From Liolophura sinensis (lineage: Eukaryota; Mollusca; Polyplacophora; Chitonida; Chitonidae), in NCBI RefSeq assembly GCF_032854445.1, contig NC_088296.1, positions 4,861,246 through 4,925,245 on the forward strand: DNA of 64,000 nt, read 5' to 3'. A program made the position numbers and the translations under genes. Position 1 is the stretch's first letter, and each line of letters opens with the position of its first letter. The notes beneath the pieces were generated by a model. The model saw only the letters and a program-made list of their open reading frames with translations. It made no database searches and was not told the DNA's origin. Shown one piece after another: positions 1-10,625 of this stretch.

Positions 1-85
1 AATGGCGTTAAAGTGAACATAGACAACGTGGCGAAGTGTTATTCAAAACGTCCTGAAAAGTGTTTAAAATGCTGTTAATTATTAT

Positions 86-322
86 GGCGCCTAGGTGGTT
101 AGCAAGCCAGCTCGCCGCAATGACCCAGGAGCCTGTCAGTTCAAGTCAGCTATACTGGCTTCCTCTCCGATCGTTCGTGGGAAGGTCTGACAGCAAAATG
201 CAGATGGTCGTGGGTTTCTCCCGGGCTCTGTCTGGTTTCTTCCTACCATAATCCTGGTCGCCGTGATATAAGTGAATCATTCTTGAGTACGGCGTAAAAT
301 ACTAATCAAATAAATAAATATA
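86..322 (+). mobile_element. tRNA-derived SINE, near full length
   Basis: Reads in SINE orientation: a tRNA-like head with a box A-like TGGTTAGC near 95 and a box B GTTCAAGTC at 139-147, then the conserved body (GGTCGTGGGTTT, CACCATAAT, GTACGGCGTAAAATAC) and an AAATAAATAAAT tail. This copy defines the main SINE family of the window. Pol III transcription from the internal boxes is known for such elements; activity of this copy is not shown. The upstream ORF reading over it is a shadow. Confidence 0.85.
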
Positions 323-1928
323 ATGACATTTTGAAAATCACATCTAATCATTTTGGAAAATTTCTTTTTTTTTTAGCCGCTTTGCTGCCTTTTCATCGTA
401 AGACAAAACCGTAAAGTGAAATATGTTAAGTATCTTTAAGCTAATTTATTTGTTGACTGTCAGGCACGCAATGTATTTTACTTTACATACACTTCAATAA
501 ATAGAAAATACTCAATGGGAAGAGGGTAAGTTGTCAGTCCAGTTTTTGGTTGTGAATGGTCATTCGAATGTTCTTCTAAAGCTGTAATGCCATTGTCTAA
601 TGGTATATAACGTGAAAAATATGACACACATGTGGGGGTGGTTTTATAACTGAGATCTGTGCATTTATGTGTGTGTGTGTGGGGGGGGGGGGGGGGGTGC
701 TCCGTTTGGCAAAGCCCTATCATAAAAGCAGAAGTGAACGTTAACGGAAGTGTTGCTGCGTGATGAGATGCAATCCGCCACCAGCTTGAGTCGTGTGGCC
801 ACCTGCGGTCGCTAACAAGGCTCGTTTTTTTTAAAATCAAATCTGTACCGTATATACCACACGAGATGTCTAATCTGATGGGTTCTGTCCATACACACAG
901 ATGCACGCGTTCACATAAAAAAAACAACATATTTGAGTTGAGTGATGGTCAAAGAAACGTTCTTATCAAAACAAACATGGTATCTGCTTCCGGCATTTTT
1001 ATCTCGTTTGGAAGTCATTAGTGTACTTTTGTTTCGGGAAAAGTGAATTTTTTACTTCTTTGACCCTGCTATACAAACGTACGGTTGGATGCGATGTTTC
1101 CATTTGTTCATACTATATTACCGAGTGTAGGTTTTGCGCCTTTAACACCTCTTCTGTTCTGACTGGTCGTGGGTTCTGTGTGAGCACTAACTGATTCAAA
1201 TTGGTCAAATTCTGATAAAATTGTGTATGTCGGGTTATCAGACTATTTATGTTGTTTGAAATTCATTACAATCCTGAATATAAATTAACGAATGAATAAA
1301 ATCAGTGATTATTAATGGCTTAACTCCGCGTCTGTTCAGGAAAACGAGTTCCTCTTTTAAAACATACGACTTGTTCAGTTAAAGTCTACCAATGTTGTAT
1401 TCGTGCAAGTTAAAAACGTTCTCACCTTATGATTGACGGCTATGTTTTAATCCATAGCGGTTTACAACTCTTTCTAAAGACCTCTCACTTAAAGTAACGC
1501 GGAGAAACCTTTCTCGCCAAACGACTGATGAGAAAACGGATGATGCAGTACTCATGAGGGAAAAGTGGTCAGTCCAGCTTGGACCCGAATCAAGATAAAA
1601 GCCGGGATCTTCTCAGCTGAGGATGGCTTTCCTAACTTGTCAGTTGGTTAGGTCTTCGCTATGAAGAGACAGTCAGTCCCCCCAAACACCATGGCTAACA
1701 CATACATTTGAACATACATGTAAGCTGCTGTGTGACGGGGTTCTGTTGATCTGTATGTATGTATTTCAAACGCATGCTGCTTTTTCGAGCGAATGCCTGT
1801 AAGTGAATGTGTGAATGTGAAACACAGGAGAACGCACGATTACACATATAGTAAACACCTACTGGCCATATGAGGTAATTTGTACACGTAAATGTGTGGT
1901 GGAATACTAGGTTTTACACGTGCATCTT
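323..1928. other. No gene seen; microsatellite at 668-697
   Basis: No coding signal recognised. It contains a (GT)n tract running into a G run at about 668-697. The 150-aa minus-strand frame at 478-930 crosses this simple repeat and its proline/histidine run is encoded by it, so I do not call it a gene. Confidence 0.55.
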
Positions 1929-1941
1929 AAACACGTGTTGG

Positions 1942-2079
1942 GTAAGTGGGAAGGTCTTCCAGCAACCTGCGGATGGTCGTGGGTTTACCCAGGGCTCTGC
2001 CCGGTTTCCTCCCACCATAATGCTGGCCGCCGTCGTATAAATGAAATTTTCTTGAGTGCGGCGTACAACACCAATCAAA

Positions 2080-2108
<29 letters not shown>
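1942..2108 (+). mobile_element. SINE, 5'-truncated, with target-site duplication
   Basis: SINE body without the tRNA head, ending in seven AAAT units. A 13-bp direct repeat AAACACGTGTTGG flanks it at 1929-1941 and 2109-2121, which fits a target-primed insertion of a truncated copy. The tail length and intact duplication suggest it is fairly young. Confidence 0.85.
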
Positions 2109-2110
<2 letters not shown>

Positions 2111-2121
2111 ACACGTGTTGG

Positions 2122-2724
2122 TCATTTTATATTGGGTCATACATGTGGATACTAGTGTAAACATATTTTGACCTTCGAGACAAAGCCTGTGAGTAAGTGG
2201 GAAGGCATGCACTGGTCTGTACACGTTCATTTTAACAACGTGCACATATTTCAATGTGAACTTCTTGTTGACGACGATGTGTGGACTTGTTTATCTTTAA
2301 GTCACTAAGGTGTTTTACACTGAAGCGTGCCATTCAGGGTCAACAGTTGGGCTGATGTCAAGATGTCGTTGTGTAAACACCTACCACAGCCTATCACCTG
2401 CACATGTGACATGTGGTCACATTCTGTGTGAAGTTTTGTTTTTTGCCATTTTCGGGCTAAAATGAGGAGACCAGGTGTCCCAAAAATGAGAAGAAATAGG
2501 GTAAAGCTACTAATCCCAAACAATAACACATAAATAGAAAATAAAATTAGCAACATGTAAGATGTCATTAGGTTTCAATGATGGAGAAAGACGGGCTATA
2601 CTCAAAGCAAAATCCAAATCCAAGCAAATTAAATTTCAAGCTCGTAATTCGTGAATCATTTCAAATGAATTCAAACACATACAAAAGTATCTCAGTCATG
2701 GTTTGATTGCAGCTGTTCATAAAA
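2122..2724. other. No gene seen
   Basis: AT-rich sequence with no recognised gene or repeat. A minus-strand frame at 2305-2568 is hydrophobic but has no recognisable domain or supporting splice site. Confidence 0.5.
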
Positions 2725-3770
2725 GCATCATGCCGATAAAATACAAATAATGAAAGTACAGAAAGTAAAACCACAGCTGCGAAGACAGTGTGATAGACGT
2801 ACAGCACAGAGAGTAAAATCAGAACAGCGACGACAGTGTGATAGACGTACAGCACAGAGAGTAAAACCAGAACATCGACGACAGTGTGATAGATGTACAG
2901 CACAGAGAATAAAAGCAGAACAGCGACGATAGTGTGATAGACCTACAGCACAGCGAGTAAAACCAGAGCAGGGGCAACAGCGTGATAACTGCAAATGATC
3001 ACAAGTAACCAGTGAATTACGGTATCTCGTCAATTTACCTCAGTCAGGGTTTTATCCTAATTCTTCATGTATATACATAAATAGTAGCAATCTACACGCC
3101 CCTTAGCACCATGGCTTAAAGATAAAGACCTCTGAAAATCGAAGTAGGCATAACTAAATAGATAACTTAAAACTATGCATAAATAAAATCGAAGTAGGCA
3201 TGACTAAACAGACAACTTAAAACTATGCATAAATATACTTTCATATATTTTTTTCCAGATTTTTGTAGGAGGTTGCACGAGAGTTGTATGCGTGCAAACA
3301 CTTGAATTCTGTGGTGGGCTTCATGAACCATATTATCAGAGGTTAAGAACCCTGACGTCACAGGAAGTTTTTCCAACTCCAATCACGACACTGAATGTTA
3401 AAATAACTCTTTTTACCTATGAGTAAAGGACTACTCAAATAATACTCCAAAATATTCCTTTCTTCTGGTAAACATCAGGAAAAAAGGTGATGTGACGTCA
3501 GAGTTCATAGATACCGTCAATATGGCTCATAAAGCCCATTATGGTATTCAAATATTTGAATGCATTTACTTTTACGCATAGTTTTCAGTTGTCTGAAAAC
3601 TTTACTTAATATTTTAGGTTTCTTTTACTTTAAGCAGGATTAGATAATAAAAGAATGGAGTGATGTTAACTGTAATTTATTAGGCGTCACTGGTTTAGAA
3701 TTACACAAAATGCTGTGTTGTCATCACATTTAACATACTATCGCATTAAAATAATGCAAAGGGACAACTA
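2725..3770 (+). mobile_element. Minisatellite-core dispersed element, copy 1 (interrupted)
   Basis: About five units of a 48-bp repeat (core GAGAGTAAAACCAGA, then GCGACGACAGTGTGATAG) at 2750-2985, then a non-tandem flank beginning near GATCACAAGTAACC and containing TTTACCTCAGTCAGGG and ACCATGGCTTAA. The flank resumes at 3634 and ends around 3770 (GCTGTGTTGTCATCACATTTAA). The same core plus flank recurs at least nine more times in the window, so it is a dispersed element with a variable internal array. The break at 3120-3629 is a later insertion. Confidence 0.75.
3120..3629. mobile_element. TTAA-flanked MITE with inverted ends, copy 1
   Basis: A 510-bp insertion inside the minisatellite-core element, bounded by TTAA at 3116-3119 and 3630-3633. 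Removing it restores the uninterrupted flank seen in the copy at 7000-7250. The left end (AAAGACCTCTGAAAATCGAAG) is an inverted match to the right end of a related copy near 16680-16745. Within the left arm a 50-bp stretch is duplicated. TTAA duplications are typical of piggyBac-type transposition; assignment to that superfamily is inference because no transposase is present. Confidence 0.7.
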
Positions 3771-3894
3771 CGAATGCTTGCAAAGACCATTCTCGCTCCG
3801 AATTAGGCGGAAATATGGCCTCAGACGCCTAGTCGAATTGTAAATTAGATAGGCGTAGTAAACGGTGTACGACAAGACCTCTGGGTAGTGATTC

Positions 3895-4685
3895 CGTACA
3901 CCGCAAGTGTGACTCCACATTCCGTACTTTGTCAAATGGCTAGGTGGTGGGCTTAAAGCTATCACCGGATAGTGTTTCTGTACACCGCAAGTGTGACTCC
4001 ACTGTCCTTCCTTTGTCAAGTGGATAGGTGGTAGACCTAAAGCTATCACTGAGTTGTGCTTCTGCACACCGCAAGTGTGACTCCACTGTCCTTCCTTTGT
4101 CAAGTGGATAGGTGGTAGGCCTAAAGCTATCACTGAGTAGTGCTTCTGTACACCGCAAGTGTGACTCCACTGTCTTTCCTTTGTCAAGTGGATAGGTGGT
4201 AGGCCTAAAGCTATCACTGGGTAGTGCTTCTGTACACCGCAAGTGTGACTCCACATTCCGTACTTTGTCAAGTGGATAGGTGGTAGGCCTAAAGCTATCA
4301 CTGAGTAGTGCTTCTGTACACCGCAAGTGTGACTCCACTGTCTTTCCTTTGTCAAGTGGATAGATGGTAGGCCTAAAGCTATTACTGAGTAGTGCTTCTG
4401 TACACCGCAAGTGTGACTCCACATCCCGTACCTTGTCAAATGGCTAGGTGGTGGGTTTAAAGCTATCACCGGACAGTGTTTCTGTACACCGCAAGTGTAA
4501 CTCCACTTTCCTTCCTTTATCAAGTAGGTAGATGGTAGGCCTAAAGCTATCACTGAGTAGTGCTTTTGTACACCACACGTGTGACTCCACTATCCTTCCT
4601 TTGTCAAGTGGATGAATGGTAGGCCTAAAGCTATCACTGAGTAGTGCTTCTGTACACCGCAAGTGTGACTCCTCATTCCTGGCCG
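3895..4685. repeat. 84-bp tandem array, about 9 copies
   Basis: Unit starts at TACACCGCAAGTGTGACTCC and continues to GGCCTAAAGCTATCAC; successive CACCGC positions are 84 bp apart. Because 84 is divisible by three, minus-strand frames of 261, 160 and 72 codons stay open across it; these are repeat artefacts, not proteins. Confidence 0.9.
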
Positions 4686-4959
4686 CGCATGTGCGCTGTG
4701 TAGATGGTGACCATTTCGGAAATGAAAAGTCAGCGGAGACTTCATAAATGTGGATAGATATTTACCTTTGGGATGATCAACATCTCGGGATTTTAACAGT
4801 CAGGTGCCCTAGGACCCTAAGCATTGTAAATGAGTGGCTGGATGGGCAAGGTACATGAGTAATCGACTGTTTTCCGAAATTTTACAGTTCATTCTACCGG
4901 GCTAACGGGGGCCGGCCATGACTACACGAGGCCCTACGAGCGTTCTCATACATGACTAG

Positions 4960-5735
4960 TATGGGAATGAGAGGACGGCATCTGGTCGGACAAGGCTTAA
5001 AACTAATTACATCTTATGACATCATTTTTTTTCTGAATTTATCAGAACTGAAGAATTTAAATTTTGCACTTTGCCTTTCTCGCAAACAAGGGACGTTTTT
5101 TCTGTTTTCTTTTATAGAACACAGTAAAATTACTGAAACGCCGTTTTAAGCCGAGGTGCTTTCTCTGACGTTCCCGATAACTAAGTCAGCACTGCTTTCA
5201 TTTAAGACGCCACCGTTACAAAACTGAAGCATAAAATCCAGCGACAGTCGACTGCATAGATCAGTCTCAGTGGTGCTTACGTTTGTGTCAGAATTGAGCA
5301 TGAATCCAGTTGCACAGCAATCCTATTGTAATATTGTAAACATTTAACCGGAGTCATAATTACCGGTACCAGCACAACCCCTCCAACAGGTTACTCGTGA
5401 ACTGTATAAACAAAATAGTAGGCCTACTGTGTAAACAGTTCAAGCCGTGGAAGAAATATCCTTCCAGCATGTCCAATTTCTGAGAAAGCTATTTATCCCT
5501 TGGTCATTCGTCGCCGAAGTCCGCTAGTTTAATCTGCCATAGGCTATTGCTTAGACTATACGAGAAATACCTTTGACGTTAGATAGCTAGAGTAAACGTG
5601 ACGTCACCTTGCTATCGATAATGGAGGCGCGTTGAAATTGTGACAAGATGAAGTTTCACAAAACTTTTACCGCGTTGGAAAAAATTTGAAAAAAATATTT
5701 AATGCCGGATTAAGATGCTTAGAATAATAGTCTTT
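4960..5735 (+). repeat. 0.77-kb dispersed repeat, copy 1
   Basis: Matches 26503-27300 in the same orientation along its whole length, from TATGGG(A/G)ATGAGA to AAATATTTAATGCC and TTAAGAT. Shared blocks include GAACTGAAGAATTTAA, GTGCTTTCTCTGACGT, TCAAGC(C/A)GTGGAAGAAATAT and AGAGTAAACGTGACGTCACC. I see no long ORF and no clear terminal inverted repeats. It may be a non-autonomous transposon or an old segmental duplication; two copies cannot decide this. Confidence 0.75.
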
Positions 5736-6915
5736 CGGTGGACATAATTGCACACATTAGAATCAGTCCCAGTCCACGGGTGTGTGTACCTTCAGGATAT
5801 GGGTCTTAGTAAATAGATAGTAATTCACTCCTTCGTTTAGACTGTATATAGACGAGTCGATATCCATATCGACTTGTAGATCCTATATCGCTCGTAGACG
5901 CTGGTATTTTTCCGCACTGCTATCTGCGTGCGTAAGACAGCTCCGTCTCATCCATTATTAACGTCTTGATCATAAACACGAAAGGTTTGAGCACAACCAG
6001 CTCTGTTCCTAAACTCTTTTGAGGACAACGTAACATTACTCAGGCCCGCTATAGTCAAAGTCTGAGCCGAGTCACGTGACCCTTCAGGAAGCCGCCGTGT
6101 CCAGAGATGATAACTGATTAGCTGGCCAAAGTCGGAACATGTATGAATGCCCGGATAGAGCCATCAAAAACCATCGATAGTTCAGTGTTCGGTAAATTAT
6201 CCTTGCGCTGGAGGTTTTGTTAATTTTCAATATTATACTGATTAAGGGCTGGATCCCATGCAGTATAGCACATCTATTGAACAGCGAGTTCTTCTGTTTG
6301 ACGGATCAAAATAAAGTATATTACTCTTCTGCACATAGTATTTTACAGGGAATGATTTCCAATTTGATTTGCGTTGCTGAGACTAGGCATGTATTCCGCC
6401 ACTCGGCATCTTCGGTTTGGGAGCTCTGAGGTGTTTGTACGTACAGTACTTCCGGGGCCATGATGGCAAATGTACGGACGTAACAAACTCGGCGACAAAA
6501 CATACATTCTCATACAGGCCGACAAATTTAATGTAAGTTCCGTGCCAATGCTTGCAAGAACGACTTCCAAAACAACAACCAACACGAATCACCGAACACA
6601 TAAGGAAGTATCTATAGTATGGAACTTGGACGAAGAGATGCGGTCAACAGTTTTCACTAATGAGGGAAAGGGGCAAAGGAAATTTTTGTAAGCCAATTTA
6701 TTATATCAGCATCCAGTCCTTGCGTAAAATTAGCTCATAAGTTGTTGTTAATTAAATTATGTATCTCTATCGCGCATTGAAAGCAGCTGTTAACATATCC
6801 AATGTGGCGGACTCATACAACACAATGAATATACAGGCCCTAGCCTCGGGCTAAGGGGAGTTAGAAACATGGTGGTACATAATCTAAACATTCTGCCTTT
6901 GTTTCGAAACGGCCA
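5736..6915. other. No assigned gene; overlapping short frames at 6217-6691
   Basis: Several short frames overlap on both strands. The plus-strand frame at 6470 begins with Met-Tyr-Gly and meets a donor-like AAT/GTAAGT near 6531, which could be a small first exon, but no homology or partner exon is recognisable. The rest shows nothing. Confidence 0.4.
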
Positions 6916-6919
6916 CGTG

Positions 6920-7260
6920 TGATCTACTGACTGACATTAAAAGCAAATAACAAGATGGTAATAATAAGAAGAACAAGCACAGCGGCGGGGATAGCATCAT
7001 AATTGGAAAATGCTCACACCTAACCGATGGAATAAGGTGTCTTTGTCAATTTACCTTAAATTTGTATATTCCTTAAACAGTGGCAAATTACACATCCTCT
7101 GGTACCATGACTAAAGCAGAATTAGGTACAACAACGTGTAATGATGTTAATTGGAATTTATTTGAAATTTATTGATTTATCACTGGTTTAGAATTACCCA
7201 AAATCCTGTGCTACCATCACATATAACTTATAATAGCATCAAAACGAAGACAAATGAAAC
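6920..7260 (+). mobile_element. Minisatellite-core element, copy without array
   Basis: Flank sequence of the element (GCTCACACCTAACCGATGG, TTTACCTTAAATTTG, TACCATGACTAAAGCAGAA, CACTGGTTTAGAATTAC) with at most one decayed core unit. It shows what the element looks like without the TTAA MITE that interrupts copy 1. Confidence 0.6.
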
Positions 7261-8640
7261 TGATAAGATTTTGTACGTTATAGCAAATTTTGTATTTTTT
7301 TCCCTCAACTGGCACATCGTTGAACGATGACACAGAAGCTAAAGCACTGACACCACAAAGAGCACAGCTGTGTTTTCGTTTTTGCAACACCTACGGCAGA
7401 TCGTTTTGCATTCACACTCACCGCTGTGGCACAATGGCGTCAACGAAGTAAATCCAACTTGTTAAACTAAAACCGGATTTATCTGTGGAAAAGAGATAGT
7501 AAACAGAGGTGTGGAGTTACTACAGACCGCAAATTCGCCCCAATGACGATCGTAGATATAAATAGAAGACGCCTCTTTGTCTCGAAAAGACTTTTTATTT
7601 CAGACGCATAATATTACCTTAAAGAGAATTAGAACATTTGCCATCCTTTGAAATGTCGATTTAGTTCAGTCATCTCACTTTTGCAATGGTACACAAGTGT
7701 TGGGTTTACTGAAGAGCGTGGTTGGAAAAAAATCTACACCACGTAAACTTCCGCATAATAATTATGCTTGTGAACCAAACAGGTAAAATAATGACCTATA
7801 TAAGACGTATTTTAGAAAGGACGGTTTATTGTTTCGTACCAACCAATAAGAACGTTCAAGGTCAATAATCGTAAGGCCAAAACGGCGAATAACGTAAACC
7901 ACCAAAGAACTAGGAAAGTATTTAAAGTACGAAAATAGGACGGAATCATGCAAAGAGAAGCAGTCAGCAGTTTACAAAGATAAACTATCTACAGACATAT
8001 ATCGGTATCTAGGTGTCAAGGCACACATTCGTATACTAACCGTCAACCAAAATAAATGCGACACCAATCTTTCACCACAAGTCACAAAAAAACTAAGGAA
8101 GTGGATTATGTAATGTAGGAAATTAGGACGGATTCATTCAAAGAGAGAAAAGTCAACGGTTCCACGGGTGATCATGATGGAAAGACGCAATGAAGGTTCT
8201 AGGCGAATAAACTGAAGCAGTGTCGAAATCATGTACCATGTTAGTTAATAAGCTGCGGATAATGAAAGAGCATCCTACCCAGAACAGACATAAAACAAAG
8301 GGCCGGATGTGGGCCTAGATATAGATTCTCAGTTTGACGGTTTTGAAAAATAAAAATGGGGTATGAAAAGTGGGTACTTGTCTAAATTCCACATGGCTTA
8401 ATATTTTCAACAGCCGGCACTTCGCCAGAAATGACGACGGACATCAATTCCCATGGCTCTTTAAATATGCCGGGTGAAAAGAAATCTGAATTTATTAAAT
8501 GTTGGCAGTTCTGATACTTCTACGGTTTGGAAAAACGCTTCTGTCCAAATCATCCTGGATGCTGAAGAAGACGCTCGATCTAGATACCATCATCACGTCC
8601 GCCAAAGCTGAAAAAAACAGTTAATGAACTGGAACTTCGG
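7261..8640. other. No gene seen
   Basis: No recognised coding exon. A frame starting with ATG near 8499 encodes a short hydrophobic start (MLAVLILLRFG) and lies upstream of the peptide exon at 9230, but I find no convincing splice donor in it, so it is only a weak candidate for a signal-peptide exon. Confidence 0.4.
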
Positions 8641-8770
8641 ATGCTCTCTGTAGATATACGACATAAAACGCTTACAGCAAAGATAGTAAATCCAGAGCAG
8701 TGACGACAGTGTGGTTGTTGGCAAATGGTCACACTTAACGGGTGAATGCTTAAATAAGTAGCAGCTTAGA

Positions 8771-8850
8771 CAGCCCCCTGGTACCATAGCCCCCTGGTAC
8801 CATAGCCCCCTGGTACCATAGCCCCCTGGTACCATAGCCCCCTGGTACCA
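8771..8850. repeat. 16-bp tandem repeat, 5 copies
   Basis: Five perfect units of AGCCCCCTGGTACCAT. The unit corresponds to the single CCCCTTAGTACCATGGC-like segment in other copies of the element, so it is a local amplification. A Gly/Tyr/Trp-rich minus-strand frame over it is an artefact. Confidence 0.92.
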
Positions 8851-8904
8851 TAGCTTATGCAGAACTAGGTAAGATTAAATGCAAGTTTGTTAATCGGAAT
8901 TTAT

Positions 8905-9178
8905 TTGACGTCATTAACAGACACCCTGTGACACCACAGATTTAGGTGAACAGAAATGTGTTCGCAATTTATTTGGCGTCATTAACAGTAACCTAGACAC
9001 CCTGTGACACCACAGATTTAGGTGAACAGAAATGTGTTCGCAATTTATTTGGCGTCATTAACAGTAACCTAGACACCCTGTGACACCACAGATTTAGGTG
9101 AACAGAAATGTGTTCGCAATTTATTTGACGTCATTAACAGACACCCTGTGACACCACAGATTTAGGTGAACAGAAATG
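8905..9178. repeat. 76-bp tandem repeat, about 4 copies
   Basis: ACACCCTGTGACACCACAG recurs at 8921, 8997, 9073 and 9141. Spacing is 76, 76 and 68; the last interval lacks the 8-bp TAACCTAG. The unit is an amplified 3' portion of the minisatellite-core element. Confidence 0.9.
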
Positions 9179-9229
9179 AGTTCAATGTTGGCTAAGGTTG
9201 ATTGACTTAGTTTCCAACTTTCATTTCAG

Positions 9230-9444
9230 ATTTATCAAAGTCCGATGAGGTCGGGCAGATGTCTTTCCAGTCCGAAGTGTCGGAAGCCTTACGGCGGTAC
9301 CTATACGGCCCCTCCCCCTCCGACCCCGCATATTTCTCGGGCATGAGACACAGGAAGAGAGGGATCGGGGCGTGCATCAACAACTGCCTGCGAGGAAGAG
9401 GGCAGCTGAACTTCATTCAGTGCAAGTCCATGTGCCACTGGTAA
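9230..9444 (+). CDS. Candidate terminal exon of a secreted four-cysteine peptide precursor
   Basis: The exon follows an acceptor (CTTTCATTTCAG, ending at 9229) and opens with two bases of a split codon, then about 70 codons to TAA. It contains many charged residues, an RHRKR furin-type site, and then a C-terminal peptide with four cysteines spaced C-x3-C-x12-C-x3-C (start GIGACINNC, end CKSMCHW). This layout is typical of neuropeptide or secreted-peptide precursors, where the dibasic site is cut and the final peptide is disulfide bonded. The TAA overlaps a donor-like TG/GTAAGA at 9439-9446; splicing there to an acceptor such as 12194 would also stop at once (TG+A), removing only the terminal Trp. 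I do not recognise the family and do not see the signal-peptide exon. GC content is above the surroundings. The reality of the exon is moderately likely; function is inferred. Confidence 0.5.
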
Positions 9445-9486
9445 GATCTTGTTCAAAATAAGATAAAAAAAAACAACAAAAAACAA

Positions 9487-9745
9487 AATTACAACATAGC
9501 GAGTACACCCAGAGCAGCGATCACAGGGTGAAAGCTAGTAAAATGGTCACACATAACGGGTGAAATAAGGTCTGTTTGTCAATTCACTTCAGTCAGGCTT
9601 TTCCTCTGACTGTGCTGACGTGTAAATGCGTAAATAACAGCAAATTCCACTCCCCGTAGTACCATTACATCAGCATAACTAGGTAACAAAACCAACTTTT
9701 GTTAAAGTGAACATTAAAGATGAAACAACGCCAGTTCCAATCAAA
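9487..9745 (+). mobile_element. Minisatellite-core element, diverged copy
   Basis: Single core unit (CCCAGAGCAGCGATCACAGG), then AAATGGTCACACATAACGGG, TTCACTTCAGTCAGGC and a CCCCGTAGTACCATTACATC segment. It lies directly downstream of the peptide exon. Confidence 0.65.
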
Positions 9746-10220
9746 ACGCCGGGTAAAACTGTACCCTAAACTATTTTCATGAACTGTTTTCTATAGATTT
9801 TTTGATGCGCCAAGAAAAGCACAGGAGAAAATTTGGTAGCACTTTCAGACATCTAAGGGGTGTGAAGTCATATCACTTTCTTCATAAAAATTTCCCCTGT
9901 CTACGGAGCATTTTGAAAACATTTATTTCCTGTAAAATTGTCTCTTACACACAACATGTAGATCATTCTTATGTTTTAGTTGATTTTTAGGCGTACAAAA
10001 TAATTTGAAAAACTTTTGGAAAAGCCCACCTTATACAGGAGTTCCTTTGGTGGAATTTCTGGCAGAACAAGGAAATGTAAAAAAGAATAGTTTGCAGTAT
10101 TTTGAAGAGGAATACCGTGTATTTGGTTTTATATATACTTTATGAACCGGATTTGGCAAGACTAAACGAGACTTCCGTATAAGGATATCAGGCTTTTGAC
10201 TAATTCTAGTTTAGTATAAT
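9746..10220. other. No gene seen
   Basis: AT-rich; the 62-codon plus frame at 9802-9990 has no recognisable domain. Confidence 0.5.
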
Positions 10221-10232
10221 ACATTGCTATTA

Positions 10233-10478
10233 TTTATTTATTTATTTGATTGATGTTTTACGCCGCACTCAAGAATATTTCACTTATACGACGGCGGACA
10301 GAATTATGGTGGGAGGAAACCGGGCAGAGCCCGAGGGAAACCTACGGCCATCCGCAGGCTGCTGGCAGACCTTCCCATTACAGCCGGAGAGGTAGCCAGC
10401 ATGAGCTGGACTTGAACTGACAGCGACCGCATTGGTGAGAGGCTTCTGGGTCATTACGCTGCGCTAACGCGCTAACCA
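10233..10478 (-). mobile_element. SINE, near full length, with 12-bp target-site duplication
   Basis: Reverse orientation: T-rich tail, TTTTACGCCGCACTC, GGGAGGAAACCGGGCAG, box B as GACTTGAAC (reverse of GTTCAAGTC), ending at the tRNA head GCGCTAACCA. The direct repeat ACATTGCTATTA occurs at 10221-10232 and 10479-10490. Confidence 0.9.
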
Positions 10479-10494
10479 ACATTGCTATTAAAAC

Positions 10495-10625
10495 AAATGT
10501 CTACCGCTTGGAGAGTCCAACCTGAGGAATGACGACACAGACGATATCTGGAAAATGGTCATACCTAACCGGTGAAATTTACCCGGTCAATTTACCTCCG
10601 TTAGGGTTCTATTATCACGCCCGTT
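10495..10625 (+). mobile_element. Minisatellite-core element fragment
   Basis: Decayed core followed by GGAAAATGGTCATACCTAAC and TTTACCTCCGTTAGGGTTC. It abuts the preceding SINE insertion. Confidence 0.55.

Larger units (their letters stand above)
8645..9180 (+). mobile_element. Minisatellite-core element with secondary tandem expansions
   Basis: One core unit (AGTAAATCCAGAGCAGTGACG) and the flank GGCAAATGGTCACACTTAAC, followed by an unusual expansion of the element's own TGGTACCAT segment and of its 3' part. The expansions are listed separately. Both lie just upstream of the candidate peptide exon at 9230. Confidence 0.7.

Noticed and set aside
478-930. 150-codon minus frame
   Set aside because: Crosses a GT/G microsatellite and shows no domain.
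3768-4662. Minus-strand frames of 261, 160 and 72 codons
   Set aside because: They only read through the 84-bp tandem array; two frames are open at once, with no flanking conserved sequence.
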